Shown: positions 7,411-18,000 of the stretch, one piece after another
Numbering within the stretch: the stretch's first letter is position 1
How the letters are laid out: every line of letters begins with the position of its first letter
Assembly (NCBI GenBank): GCA_016710075.1
Contig: JADJLO010000021.1
Coordinates: 105,642-169,641 of the forward strand
Origin: Acidobacteriota bacterium
GTDB lineage: Bacteria > Acidobacteriota > Blastocatellia > RBC074
Length of the DNA: 64,000 bases
Direction of reading: 5' to 3'
Made by a program: the position numbers and the translations under genes
Notes under the pieces: generated by a model
Told to the model about the DNA's origin: nothing
Seen by the model: only the letters and a program-made list of their open reading frames with translations
Databases searched by the model: none

Positions 7411-10155
7411 ATGCTCCGCTTTCTCGGCCTGCCGTTGATATTCATCTTTTTTATTTTCATGCAACCGGAGATTCGCTCGCTCGAGACTGGTAAGCCGGTC
7501 GAGAGGGAACTGGCGGGCGGACAGACCCACCAGTATCGACTGAATGCATCTCAGGGGCAGTTCATCCATGTCACGATCGATCAGCGCGGAGTCGATCTGA
7601 GGTCGACTCTGGCAGGGCCTGACGGCAAGACGATTTTTGAGTTGGATCTGACAGGCAAGGGAAGCAGGGAGTCTCTGGTTTGGATCGCGGATCAGGCCGG
7701 AGAGTACAGGTTATCGATTACGACATCCGAGAAGAATGCTCCTCGCGGGGCTTACAGCATAACTCTGGCAGCTCTGCGCGTGCCGAACGAACAGGATCGG
7801 GCACGATTTCTCGCTCAAAATGAATACATCGCCGCCGCCGATCTGGCCGAAGCGAAAGAGAAAGAATCGAAACAGAAAGCAGTTGAGGGATTTCAGAAAG
7901 CCGCAGAGATCTGGTCAGGCCTGAACGAATCCGGGATGGCCGCCATGACGCTGATGCTTGCAGGAGATGTCGGCAACGGCCTGAGAAACTACGATCAGTC
8001 GATCGATTTATACACGCGAGCATTGAATCTTTACAAGTCGTTGGGAGATCGCACGGGAGAATCGGATGCACTGAGAGCTGCGGGTCAGTCTTATTCAAGC
8101 TCAGGCCGGAAGGAAAAGGCTGTTACATATCTGGAGCAGGCACTCTCGATTCGTCGAGCGCTCGATGATCGTGAAGGCCAGGGAGATGTGCTCAACGATC
8201 TGGGTGTGATCTATTTCGAGCTTGGAGACAAGCGCCGCGCGCGATCCATTTATGAACAGGCGCTCGATTTACGAAAGGACCAGCGTGGAAGGGTAACGAC
8301 GATGGCCAATCTGGGCCGCGTTTACCGCGACCTTGGTGAATCGCGCAAGGCCATCAAGATTCAACAGGATGTACTTTCCTTGCGCCGCACGTTGAAAGAC
8401 CGCGCCGGAGAAGCGCGCGCGCTGACCGACCTCGGAAACGCCTATGCCGACACTGGAGACGTGCAGAAAGCGCTGGACTCTCTGTCGCGCGCTTTGACCA
8501 TACAAAAAGCTCCGTCGACCTATGCAATTTCGGGCAGGCTCTATTACCTGATTGGCGCGCACGACGAAGCGCTCAAAAATCTCGATGAAGCGATGCGGCT
8601 GGCGCGCAGTGCCGGTAACCGCACGGTCGAACTGGATGCGCTCAACACCGCCTCTCTGGTCTACTGGTCGATCCCGGATTACAAACGCGCAATCGAGATG
8701 CTGGATACGGCCCTGCCGATCGCCCGCCAACTCAAAGCGAGGTCTTTTGAAGCCGCTTTAATGAACAATTACGGGCGCGTCTATTCGTCTATGGGAGATC
8801 AACGCAAGGCTCTGGAATATTACTCCCTTGCGCTTCCTATTCTGGCCGAAGTGAGCAACAAAGCCGGCCAGGCTGCGGCGCTCAATAATTCGGGCTTCGC
8901 ATGGGAATCGCTGGGCGATAAAACCAAGGGCCTCGATTTTCACCGGCGCGCACTGAAACTCAGTGAGGCCATACACGATCAGCGACGTGAAGCGAGGGCG
9001 CATTTTGGTATTGCCCGAATCGAGAGCGGCAATAACCGGCTGAAAGACGCCCGCAGGGAAATCGAAAAGAGCATCAACATAGTCGAATCGTTCCGCTCGA
9101 AACTCCTCAGCCCGGATTTGCGTGCCGATTATCGCGCCTCGGTGCAGCAATATTTCGATCTCTATATCGACATCCTCATGCGAATGGGCAAACGACAGCC
9201 CCGGAGCGGTCTCATCGCGGAAGCTCTCAGGGCCGGCGAACGGGCGCGCGCGCGCAGCATGGTTGAGTTGCTCACTGAAGCTTCCGCCGATATCCGTCAG
9301 GGAGTCGATACGACACTCGTCGAACGCGAATCAGATTTGCAGGACCGGGTCAACAACAGGTTGCTTGAACAGCTTCAGACTGCCGGCGACAAGGATACGG
9401 CTGCGCAGTTTGCCGCGCTTTCAAAAGAGATCGAACAATTGACCGCTGATCTGCGCGATGTGAAAACCGAGATCCGCCGTAAAAGCCCGCGTTACGCTGC
9501 GCTGATGCAGCCTCAGACGATATCGGTAGTTGAGATGCAGCGCAGCCTGCTCGATGCCGGAAGCATGCTGCTTGAATACTGGCTCGGTGAAGAGCGTAGC
9601 TATCTTTGGGTCGTCACAAAAAGCTCACTGCGCAGTTATACACTGCCCGCACGAGGTAAAATCGAGCCCCTGGCCCGGCGTTTTTATGAACAGGCAACAG
9701 CCCGAAACCAGTCAAAACCGAACGAGTCGAATCAGAAGAAACAGGACAGGATTACCAATGCCGATAATGATGCCGCTCAAGCAGCAGCGGAACTGAGCCA
9801 CATTCTGCTCGATCCGATCGGCAAGGGGTTGGGCGGCAAACGACTGATCGTCATTGCTGACGGCGCGCTTCAATACATTCCCTTCGCCGCTCTGCCCGAA
9901 CCCGGCAGCTCCGGCAAGCCTTTGATCGTTCGGCACGAGACCGTCAATCTGCCGTCCGCTTCCACGCTCTCGATCCTGAGACGCGAGATGAGCCGCAGAC
10001 CTCGGGCCGAAAAGACTGTGGCCGTCCTTGCCGATCCCGTATTTGAAGCAGATGACGAACGTGTCAAACAGGCCCCCGGCAAGCCCGATACAAAAGACAA
10101 AAAGATGCGGAGAAACAGGCTTCCGGCAATGACCCATCACGAGTTTTGCTGGTGA
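7411..10155 (+). CDS. TPR-CHAT protein, N-terminal portion
   Basis: The start has a good ribosome site (CAGGAGG just upstream) and a signal-like N-terminus (FLGLPLIFIFFIFM). Residues 20-125 form a beta-rich pre-peptidase-like domain. Residues 150-560 hold about ten tetratricopeptide repeats (for example ALNLYKSLGDRTGESDALRA). From about 690 the CHAT caspase-like fold begins (LLEYWLGEERSYLWVV). The frame fails near codon 896: at 10099-10103 the run GAC-AAA-AAG is followed by nonsense, but moving to the -1 frame gives DAEKQASGNDPSRVLLVKS and then the rest of CHAT. One extra A in this A5 run restores a single protein of about 1,120 residues. The catalytic dyad is in the following entry. CHAT proteins with TPRs are proposed peptidases; the substrate is unknown. 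Confidence 0.8.
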   Translation: MLRFLGLPLIFIFFIFMQPEIRSLETGKPVERELAGGQTHQYRLNASQGQFIHVTIDQRGVDLRSTLAGPDGKTIFELDLTGKGSRESLVWIADQAGEYRLSITTSEKNAPRGAYSITLAALRVPNEQDRARFLAQNEYIAAADLAEAKEKESKQKAVEGFQKAAEIWSGLNESGMAAMTLMLAGDVGNGLRNYDQSIDLYTRALNLYKSLGDRTGESDALRAAGQSYSSSGRKEKAVTYLEQALSIRRALDDREGQGDVLNDLGVIYFELGDKRRARSIYEQALDLRKDQRGRVTTMANLGRVYRDLGESRKAIKIQQDVLSLRRTLKDRAGEARALTDLGNAYADTGDVQKALDSLSRALTIQKAPSTYAISGRLYYLIGAHDEALKNLDEAMRLARSAGNRTVELDALNTASLVYWSIPDYKRAIEMLDTALPIARQLKARSFEAALMNNYGRVYSSMGDQRKALEYYSLALPILAEVSNKAGQAAALNNSGFAWESLGDKTKGLDFHRRALKLSEAIHDQRREARAHFGIARIESGNNRLKDARREIEKSINIVESFRSKLLSPDLRADYRASVQQYFDLYIDILMRMGKRQPRSGLIAEALRAGERARARSMVELLTEASADIRQGVDTTLVERESDLQDRVNNRLLEQLQTAGDKDTAAQFAALSKEIEQLTADLRDVKTEIRRKSPRYAALMQPQTISVVEMQRSLLDAGSMLLEYWLGEERSYLWVVTKSSLRSYTLPARGKIEPLARRFYEQATARNQSKPNESNQKKQDRITNADNDAAQAAAELSHILLDPIGKGLGGKRLIVIADGALQYIPFAALPEPGSSGKPLIVRHETVNLPSASTLSILRREMSRRPRAEKTVAVLADPVFEADDERVKQAPGKPDTKDKKMRRNRLPAMTHHEFCW

Positions 10156-10778
10156 AGTCATTGAAAGATACCGGCGCTGCCCAGTCGGAATTTCGTATTC
10201 CCCGGCTCCCCAACACACGGCGTGAGGCCGAAGCCATTCTCGCTCTGACATCAGCCGATGCGCGTCGCACGGATTTTGACTTCTCGGCCAGCAGGGCCGC
10301 CGCAATGAGCGACGAACTCGGCCGGTACCGCATCATTCATATCGCCAGCCACGGATTTTTGAACAGTATTAATCCGGAACTTTCCGGCCTTGTGCTCTCA
10401 ATGGTCGATGAAAAAGGCGCCCCGCAGAACGGGTTTTTACTTGCCTCTGAAATTTACAATCTCAAACTGCCGGCGACCGATCTTGTAGTGCTCAGCGCCT
10501 GCCAGACTGGCCTTGGCAAAGAGGTCCGTGGCGAAGGACTCATCGGCTTGACGCGAGGATTTATGTACGCGGGCTCTCCACGCGAAGTCGTCAGCATGTG
10601 GAACGTCAGCGACCGGGCCACTGCCGACCTGATGGGTGTCTTTTATCATCGTATGCTTAAGGAAGGCTTGAGCCCCGCAGCCGCTCTGCGCGCCGCTCAA
10701 ATCGAGTTGATTCAGATGAAGCAATGGAAGGCGCCTTACTACTGGGCCGCTTTCACGCTTCAGGGTGAATGGAAGTGA
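10146..10778 (+). CDS. CHAT domain C-terminal portion
   Basis: This frame completes the CHAT peptidase-like domain of the preceding gene; real homology begins just upstream, at about 10104. The caspase-type catalytic pair is present: His in IIHIASHGFLN and Cys in VVLSACQTGLGK. The following stretch GEGLIGLTRGFMYAGSPREV is the typical CHAT signature, and the domain ends at AFTLQGEWK. The ATG or GTG starts available here are unlikely to be used independently, since the fold would lack its first half. Treat 7411-10778 as one gene interrupted by a one-base loss or a -1 frameshift site. Confidence 0.8.
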   Translation: MLVKSLKDTGAAQSEFRIPRLPNTRREAEAILALTSADARRTDFDFSASRAAAMSDELGRYRIIHIASHGFLNSINPELSGLVLSMVDEKGAPQNGFLLASEIYNLKLPATDLVVLSACQTGLGKEVRGEGLIGLTRGFMYAGSPREVVSMWNVSDRATADLMGVFYHRMLKEGLSPAAALRAAQIELIQMKQWKAPYYWAAFTLQGEWK

Positions 10779-10962
10779 TGGATTACGAAATTAAACGCAA
10801 TAAACGAAAAGTTCTATTGGGTGAGTAAGCAAGAGAAATCCGGTTGTCTCGTCCGTTTGGAAAAATCGAATATTGACCGTCTGAATATTTTTCGATTGTT
10901 TCGTTTATTTCGACTATTTCGAAATCTACTCTTTCTTCTTTTTCCCGGAAAAGGATTACACA
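10779..10962 (+). other. Spacer with GGATTACGAAA and TTTCG repeats
   Basis: The spacer starts with GGATTACGAAA, a motif shared with the inverted repeat at 35819 and, in part, with the palindrome at 39031. Near 10890-10925 there is a 9-bp periodic TCG-led run. A ribosome site (AAGGA) precedes the next gene. No other gene is seen. Confidence 0.4.
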
Positions 10963-11874
10963 ATGAGACTCTACAGAAAATTGTTTTACTTGCTTTTGAT
11001 ATGCCTGCTGTCGGGACTGATGACCGGTCTTGCTCAGGGGCAGGATGATGATGCCACGCGACGATTCTGGCCTCCGAACTTTCGTCCCGGGGCGGCGGCG
11101 CCTTCCGCAGCCAAACCCAGGCAGGATCGCTACAAACGGACCTCGCCGGCGCTGGCGAAAGACAAACTCCCACTGGATTCGACGGTCGACAATGTGGTTG
11201 GAATAACAGTCTGGCGTCTGCGTCCCGCGAAAGAGACGGACGAAGCGCGCATTCTCGTCAAGAAGAGCGGCAAGGCAGTTCAGTGGACACCCGAGCGCGT
11301 CGAGGCCCAGACGACTTTCTCTGAAGGCCAGATGCTGCGCCTGAGCATCGAAATTCCACGAACGGGCTGGCTTTACGTCATCGACCGCGAGCTCTACGCC
11401 GATGGATCAATGAGCGATCCATATCTCATCTTCCCAACCAATCAGGCGAGCAATGAAAATCGCGTTTCAGCCGGCCGCGTCGTTGAGATCCCGAATCAAC
11501 AGGATGAACAGGCCTATTTTGAAATGAAATCTCTTGGCAAGGACGGCGGACCGGCACAGGTTGCCGAGATGCTGACGATGATTATCGCCTCTTCGCCAAT
11601 CAAGGATCTTCCGCAGCGCGCCGCGGGCGATGACTCTCCCATCCTGCTTTCAAAATCCATGGTCGAAAAATGGGAAAAGGAATGGGCCGCTGAATTCGAG
11701 CAACTGGAACTCGAAGGCGGCGCCGGCAAATCCTATACAAAAGCCGAGCAGTCAGTCGGTTCTCAGCCGGCAAAAACCTTGTCGCAGGACGATGCCTTGC
11801 CACAGACCGTCTTTCGCGTCGCCATGAAGTCCGGCAAACCACTGGTTGTCAAACTCCCGCTAAAGATCAAATAG
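10963..11874 (+). CDS. Secreted DUF4384 protein
   Basis: A 303-residue protein with a clear signal peptide (KLFYLLLICLLSGLMTGLAQG, trimmed near residue 26). The core, residues 75-210, matches DUF4384: GITVWRLRP, then FSEGQMLRLSIEIPRTGWLYV, then YLIFPTNQASNENRVSAG. The C-terminal part is acidic and lysine-rich. The same domain ends the kinase-cyclase protein upstream, and both flank the CHAT gene, which suggests that the three work in one envelope-associated signalling or proteolytic system; this is inference. The start has AAGGA upstream. Function of DUF4384 is not established; it is probably a ligand- or protein-binding beta fold. Confidence 0.75.
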   Translation: MRLYRKLFYLLLICLLSGLMTGLAQGQDDDATRRFWPPNFRPGAAAPSAAKPRQDRYKRTSPALAKDKLPLDSTVDNVVGITVWRLRPAKETDEARILVKKSGKAVQWTPERVEAQTTFSEGQMLRLSIEIPRTGWLYVIDRELYADGSMSDPYLIFPTNQASNENRVSAGRVVEIPNQQDEQAYFEMKSLGKDGGPAQVAEMLTMIIASSPIKDLPQRAAGDDSPILLSKSMVEKWEKEWAAEFEQLELEGGAGKSYTKAEQSVGSQPAKTLSQDDALPQTVFRVAMKSGKPLVVKLPLKIK

Positions 11875-11877
11875 AGA

Positions 11878-11996
11878 GCATGGAGTTCCGCTGCATGGAG
11901 TTCCGCCTTCAGGCGGAACTCTCAGCCTGAAGGCGATATTTAAAAACGTTCCGCCTGAAGGCGGAACTCCATGCGTAGGCGCGGAACTCCATGCGG
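11878..11996. repeat. TTCCGCCTTCAGGCGGAA fold-back repeat
   Basis: A perfect 27-bp inverted repeat (11893-11919 and 11948-11974) contains the palindromic core GTTCCGCCTTCAGGCGGAAC on each arm. Extra GCATGGAGTTCCG and GCGGAACTCCATGC ends flank it. It lies between the convergent DUF4384 and TcA genes and may act as a bidirectional terminator, though no T-tract is seen. Related copies lie at 30206-30355 and 39031-39132. Confidence 0.75.
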
Positions 11997-12004
11997 TAAT
12001 CCTT

Positions 12005-15000
12005 CTAAGTCAGCTCCCATTCATAGCCGAGGACGAGCAGCAGGTCCTCGACCTCCATGACCTTCTTGTCAGGATCTTCCTGAAGATTACCGCCGCCTGG
12101 GCGTGTCATCTTCAATGGCCAGATGACTGGAGCATCCGTTGGAGCTATTTCAATCGGCGCTGAGCTGACATCCTTCTGATTGAAATGCAGTCCGCCGTAT
12201 TCAGGCAGCGTAGCCATCGTCATCGTGTCTGATAAGGGCGGTGGAGGCACCGGCAGCGGTGGCGACATGACGACCTTGTAATTTCCTCCGTCTGTGCATC
12301 GCGCCAGTAGGGTGATGACATTGATCTTGATGGTCTTCCCCTGATCACGAGCAGTGAACAGATCGGGAGAGATTTCAATCTCAAAAACATTTCCATCAGC
12401 CGGTTTAGCCGGATGCAGGAAGCGATGCCACTGAGTCGGGAACTCCTGCCGCAGGTTGATCAGCCGCATAGAATGCGTGGAATCTTCCTCGCCGAAATAT
12501 TCCCGAAGATTGTTGACGGCGCCGTTCTTGAACGGACCGGCGTCTTCGCGGGCAGTGTATTTGACGTGAAGAATTGCGTCTGAAATGGTGCTGAAATCGA
12601 ACTGGCGCAGCGGCTTGCCGAAATCGGGATTGTTCGAAGGCAGGTCGTTGAACAATTCCAGCGACCACTGGCTGATGGCGCCCGCCCCTTCAAACGGCAG
12701 ATACCGCTCATCGCGGAAGTTGAGTTCAAACATCCCACTGTCGTTCTGAGCGCTGCTTGCGGCAATAGCTTTGACGGGAATATTGTTCTCGACAAAACGG
12801 ACATCGTCCGCAGGCAGACCCGCATCGTCCGTATTGCGCGGATAACCATTATCCCCGCTGGCAGTGTTGATGCGAATGCCGTTTTTCAGCAGGCGGAGCG
12901 TACACGAGATTGTCGTGTAGGGACCCGCCACACAGGGCAGCGTCAGGCTGACCGATTTGATGCGGCGGAAGTAATGGCCCGGATAATCGAGATCGAAGAT
13001 CTCTTCGGGCAGGTTCAGGAAGCAACGGCCGGTTTCACGAAGCTTGATCAGTGCCAGCGGGTCGAGCAGCGCAACCGAGATGTGTTTGGTCATCTCAAAT
13101 TCGCGACGGTTCTGTTCGATGTGAGCCGATTCAAGACGTCTCAGGTCATACTGAAGTTTTTCGCCCGATAGCAGACCTTTCTTCAGACTGTCCCAGTAGC
13201 CGAAATTGATATAGCTGCTGTCCTGCAGGCCCAGCTCGAAGCGGAAAGAACGCTCCGCACGTTTGGCCAGATCGAATGCCAGCTTGTAGCTCTGGAAATA
13301 GACTCCGGAAATCTGGCCGATCTGCCACTGGTAAAGTTCTTCGTTTGTATATTTCGATCGCATGAACTCTTCGGTGGCCTTCGCATTCTCGATCTGGATG
13401 ATATGGTTTTCGAGTTCCTTTTCAGCCATGGCGATGCGCAGTTCGGCGGAAGCTATCTGGCTGTCGATCTGAGTTAGCTCCTTGACGGCAAGGTCTTTCT
13501 GGAAGTCCCAATCGTCCTGGCGTCGATGGTAAGAGCCCAGAGTGCCCGCGATGGATGCCATTTTATCGAGTGACCTCGAGATTGATTCGAGTGTCTTGAC
13601 CAGATCTTCAGCCGAGCTGCCGAACGATGCGCCGCCGGTATCGACTACCGCATGCGGCGAACCTCCAAAGCCGGAAGCGCCCACGATAAAGTTCGGGATG
13701 AGTTTAAGTCCGCCGGCCAGCGCGTAACCCACCGCCACGCCGGTATCGATTACGGTCGAAGCCGTATTCAGAGCTATGGCGACAGTCTCGCCGGCATTCA
13801 TAAACTCCCGGCTCTCGTAATACTTCTTCCTGATCTCCGTCATCTCCCTGGTTCGTTTGATGCCTGTCAGGTTCTCCTTTGCCTCATCTATTTGTTGTTT
13901 GCGCAGCTCTTTGACGGCATTGAGCAGTCGTATCTCCTGATCCTGTCGCAGCAGACCGATCGCCTCGGCATCCTTCTTTTCAAGAGCCGTGAGTAATGCG
14001 CCGCCCAGAGCCTTGACGTCGCTGCAGACTTCATTGGCTTTCTGCAGCAGTGTAGAGAAACGATAGAGCGGAAGCGGAGCGTTCAGATCGGCAAGGGCTG
14101 CGCCGATGTCCACTCCGCCCGCCACAGCTTTGACGAGTGCGCCTGGATCGATCGGCGGCTCGAAGAGCGCGAGTTGCCGCACCACGCCTTCGATATTCAT
14201 GCAGTGACGTATCTTGTAGAGCCGGTCTGCGACGGTGTCCCAGTATCCGAGCATCTTGTCATTTCGCGGAATGCAGAAGTAGAGCATCGGCAGGGGCGCT
14301 GAATCCTCGCCGTTCTGCTTGTTGCCGGGCATCACCGGGACAAGATTTTCCACTTCAACCAGCGCGTTGGAGAATTTGTCTAATTGATCTTCCAGCTCGT
14401 TGAAGCTGTCGATTGGAGGCTTGACGCGCGGTGGGACCTTGCGCGGGCGCGGCCCGAGGATTTCCGCCGCCAGAATGTAGAGCTGCGTCGCCTCGTTGAT
14501 GCTCTCCATGCTGTCCTGCCGGAACAGGTTGTCTCCCCAGGCGATGAGATTGTCGAGATACTTCATGACGACCGTCTTCTGATAGGCGACCGTCCGGTAA
14601 TTGGCGATGCGATGAGGCTCGAACGGATTCCTCCGCCAGTCGAGAACCTGTTTTTCAAGCTCGGTTTTCGCATCTGGCGAATAACCAGGAACGCTCGTGT
14701 CTCCGGCCAGCATCAGCAGAATGTTTTCAATCCGCTGCTGGATGTACTGCTTGTCGGTCGTTTCGTAGAACGGCTTGGTGATCCAGTACTTGCTCATCGG
14801 TGAGCCGCCGGGTGTGCTGCTTTCCAGGCCAAGTGGATTGAACATGAAGTGGTACCACTCGCGAGCCTCCTCGAAACGCTGGTTTCGGCTCAGTGAGTTG
14901 GCAATCAACAATGGAGCATGGAAGAACAGCTCCCAGTTGTAGGGTGAGTAGGCCCCGTCGGGAGTGAAGTCCACCACTTCCTTCGGATAGGAGTTTTCGT

Positions 15001-18000
15001 TTAGTGGTTCGACGACCCCGAGCGTCGGCTTATAGCTCTGCCTGAAGCTGAACCCGGAGTCTTTCAACTGGGTCTCTCGGCTCATCAGCGCGGGAATGCC
15101 TTTGAGCGGGTTATAGACCAGCTTGGCGAAATCGCAAACGAAGGGATGATAGTAGTTTTTGAAATGGAACTGCCGGAACTGATAAAAGAACAGACCCCAC
15201 GCGCCCAGGAAGAAATGATAGAACCGCATATACCAGCGCTTGATCAAATCCTTCAATTGATCATCGGTGTATGGCGGCAAAGGCATCTCCGCAAACTGGC
15301 TTGAAAGAAATTGCTCGGCCGCAGCCCGCTCGGCAGCCGTCAGCTTTGACAGATCCACTTTGTCCAGCCATGTCTGCACCAGCCCCTCGATATAGAGCTC
15401 AAGTGCTCGGAAAGCCGCTTTCACTTCAGGATAGTAGATTCTGGGACCGTTCCATAAACCTGGTGGGAGGTCTTTAGTTTTGAGCGTAAAGGGTGACGGC
15501 AGCACGAAGAATGTGCGCTTCCTGTCGTTGTAAAAGAATGGCAGCCATGAGCCTGCAGTTGGACTGCGATCGCTGCCGAAATTGGTGGGCAATGCCAATA
15601 AGCCATCCAGCCAGAGTTTATCCAGATATGACAAATGCCACGGCGGCGTCATTTTGAAAATCCACGGAGTCTGCTCAAGCAAAGTCACGGGGTTGGCATA
15701 ACCTGACTGAAAATATTGCAGGTTTTCGAGCGTGAAATCGTTTTCCGTTGGTATGTTGTGAGACTCCAGCTCGACCCATTTCAGGAATGTCGTCTTGTCG
15801 CCGGTCGAAATCAGTTCCGGCCGAACCGCGGGTCTGAAGTAACCCGGGATCGATCCAAGTTCGGGGACTCCCTTGCAGCCTGCTATCTCGAAAGAGCCGG
15901 ACAGGTAGGCCACATTAGTCGGACTGGACTGGCTTCCTCCGGAGCTGTTGCCGTCGAATTTGATGCCGAATCGTCCGTCAATTTCACTCCTGTCGATTGG
16001 GAAGAACCGGTAATGTTTCCTGATGATTTCCACATCGTATGAGCTGCTCTCCCGAATATCCTTCGACACACGCTTCGGGGTCCATTTGCCCTGGCGGTAC
16101 TCGCTGACCGCCATTTGCAGTCGAAGTTTCTTTTTGGCTTTCTCAAGCTTGACGTTTAATTGATTGGTGTCGGGGGTTGAGACCGAGTTGTTTCCTTCTT
16201 CATCCGGCACTTCAGTGAAGACCGGCCAGAAGAGGAACAACCGCTTGTTGACGACCGCCGGGATCAGATAGTCGCCCTGTATGTCTATCTCCACCTTCTC
16301 CCACGGAGTCCACTGGCGATAATCGTAACGGCGATAGTAGTAGAGGTGCGGCTCTGCGCCTGTCGTGCGGCCGAAGGTATGAATTATCGTCTCATCGCCG
16401 TCATCCTCCTGATAGAAGCCCGCGATTTCAAGCTGGGCGACTCCCTCAAGTTTTTCGAGATAGTTCAAGAAAGCCGTCTCGACCGTGTACTGATTGACCT
16501 CGTTCTGGGTCAGTTCGTTTTCCAGATCCTTGAAGAATTGGGACCTGTCCTTTTTCAGTTCGGGTTCGATCCAGTTTTCGGGCCAAAGGAAGACTTTGCG
16601 GTTTGCCTCCCAGACTCTGTATTTGCGCATCCACTTCCACCAGCGCCAGGCGGTGTCGGCTTTATCTCCGCTGTCAATGACGGCCACGTCCGGTTCGAGG
16701 CCCATGAAACATCTTTGCACGAACAGTTGTATCGATCCCGATCCCTGTACCAGCCGGCTGGTCAACTGACAGGAACTCATCTCAACATCGAGCAGATAAT
16801 AGGCGTAGAGATCGTTGGTATTTTCCCATTTGCCGCTTGGAGCATCGGCCGGCATCGGCTGTGTCAGCAGATATGCCGCAAGGGCGTCGCGTTTGCGTTC
16901 ACGCAGGGCATCCTGAATCTCCGCGCAAAGTGAGAGCCACGTCTCGGCGCCGAATTTCGAGCGAAGCAGTTCCTTGAGAGTCTTCGCATTACCCTCGGTC
17001 ATCGTGGCGGCGGCGAAAAGCGCTGCCGTATCGGCGCCGGCATTGAGATTGTCGAGGAAATAAAAGACTCGGCGCAGCCTTTCCCAGCTTTCAGCCAGCA
17101 GGTAGTCGGCCGGATAGGCAAGGTCGATTAAACCAATAATCTTTTCAACATCTGCGGCGCTCCAGTCTTCATTGATCAACTCCACATCGGCGGCAAAATC
17201 CGCTTTTGTTGCATAAGCGGCATCGTCGATCTTTTCCAGGACCTCCAGCAGCGTGATCCCTGTTTCCGGCAGTGTGTCACGCAGCTTTAATAACAGTTTC
17301 GTCCGCAGGAATTCAGGTAGCGTCGCAACCGGAGCGGCCGAGTCGAGCGGCAGGGATTTAAAATCGAGCAGCTTCGCAGGCGTTTGCAGAACAATCAGAC
17401 TCTCGAATTCATCGAGACTGACTTTCCATTTTTTGAGAATCGCGGCGACACGGTTGAGCCAGTACCATGTGTCGAAAGCATCCTTGAACCCGGTGTAATC
17501 GACCGCTCCATTCGTTGATGAGAACGTTCCGGTGAAAAATTCAAGAATGTTGTCGGGTGGGACCAGAACGAACCCGGTCAGCATCTCACGGCTCAGTGCC
17601 GCCGAGAGGCCCAGCTTTTCGCTGCATTGCTCAACGACGGAGTTCTGCGAGATAGTCTTCGATAGATAACCGAGGGCCTTGTTTGCTCCATTTGCCAAGC
17701 GTTTGGCCAAAGTGTTGTTGGCGGGAATCGAAGTGTCGAGATCAGTATCGGTCAGCCAGATTCGCTCGTCCGGCGCGACGATTGTCTGGGGCTGCGCGGC
17801 TAGAATGCTGACGGCATTTTGCCACACAGGATCCGGCGATAGTGCGTTGAGATTTTTCTGATCGTCAAGACTCAGAATGCCGCGGCATTGCAGCATCCGC
17901 TGTTCGGCGTCATAGGTGATCTTTGCAGCCAGATCGGCCGATAACTGCGCCTTGAAATCGATTGACGGCGGCAGCGTTTCAAGCTGCGTCGTAAAGACGG

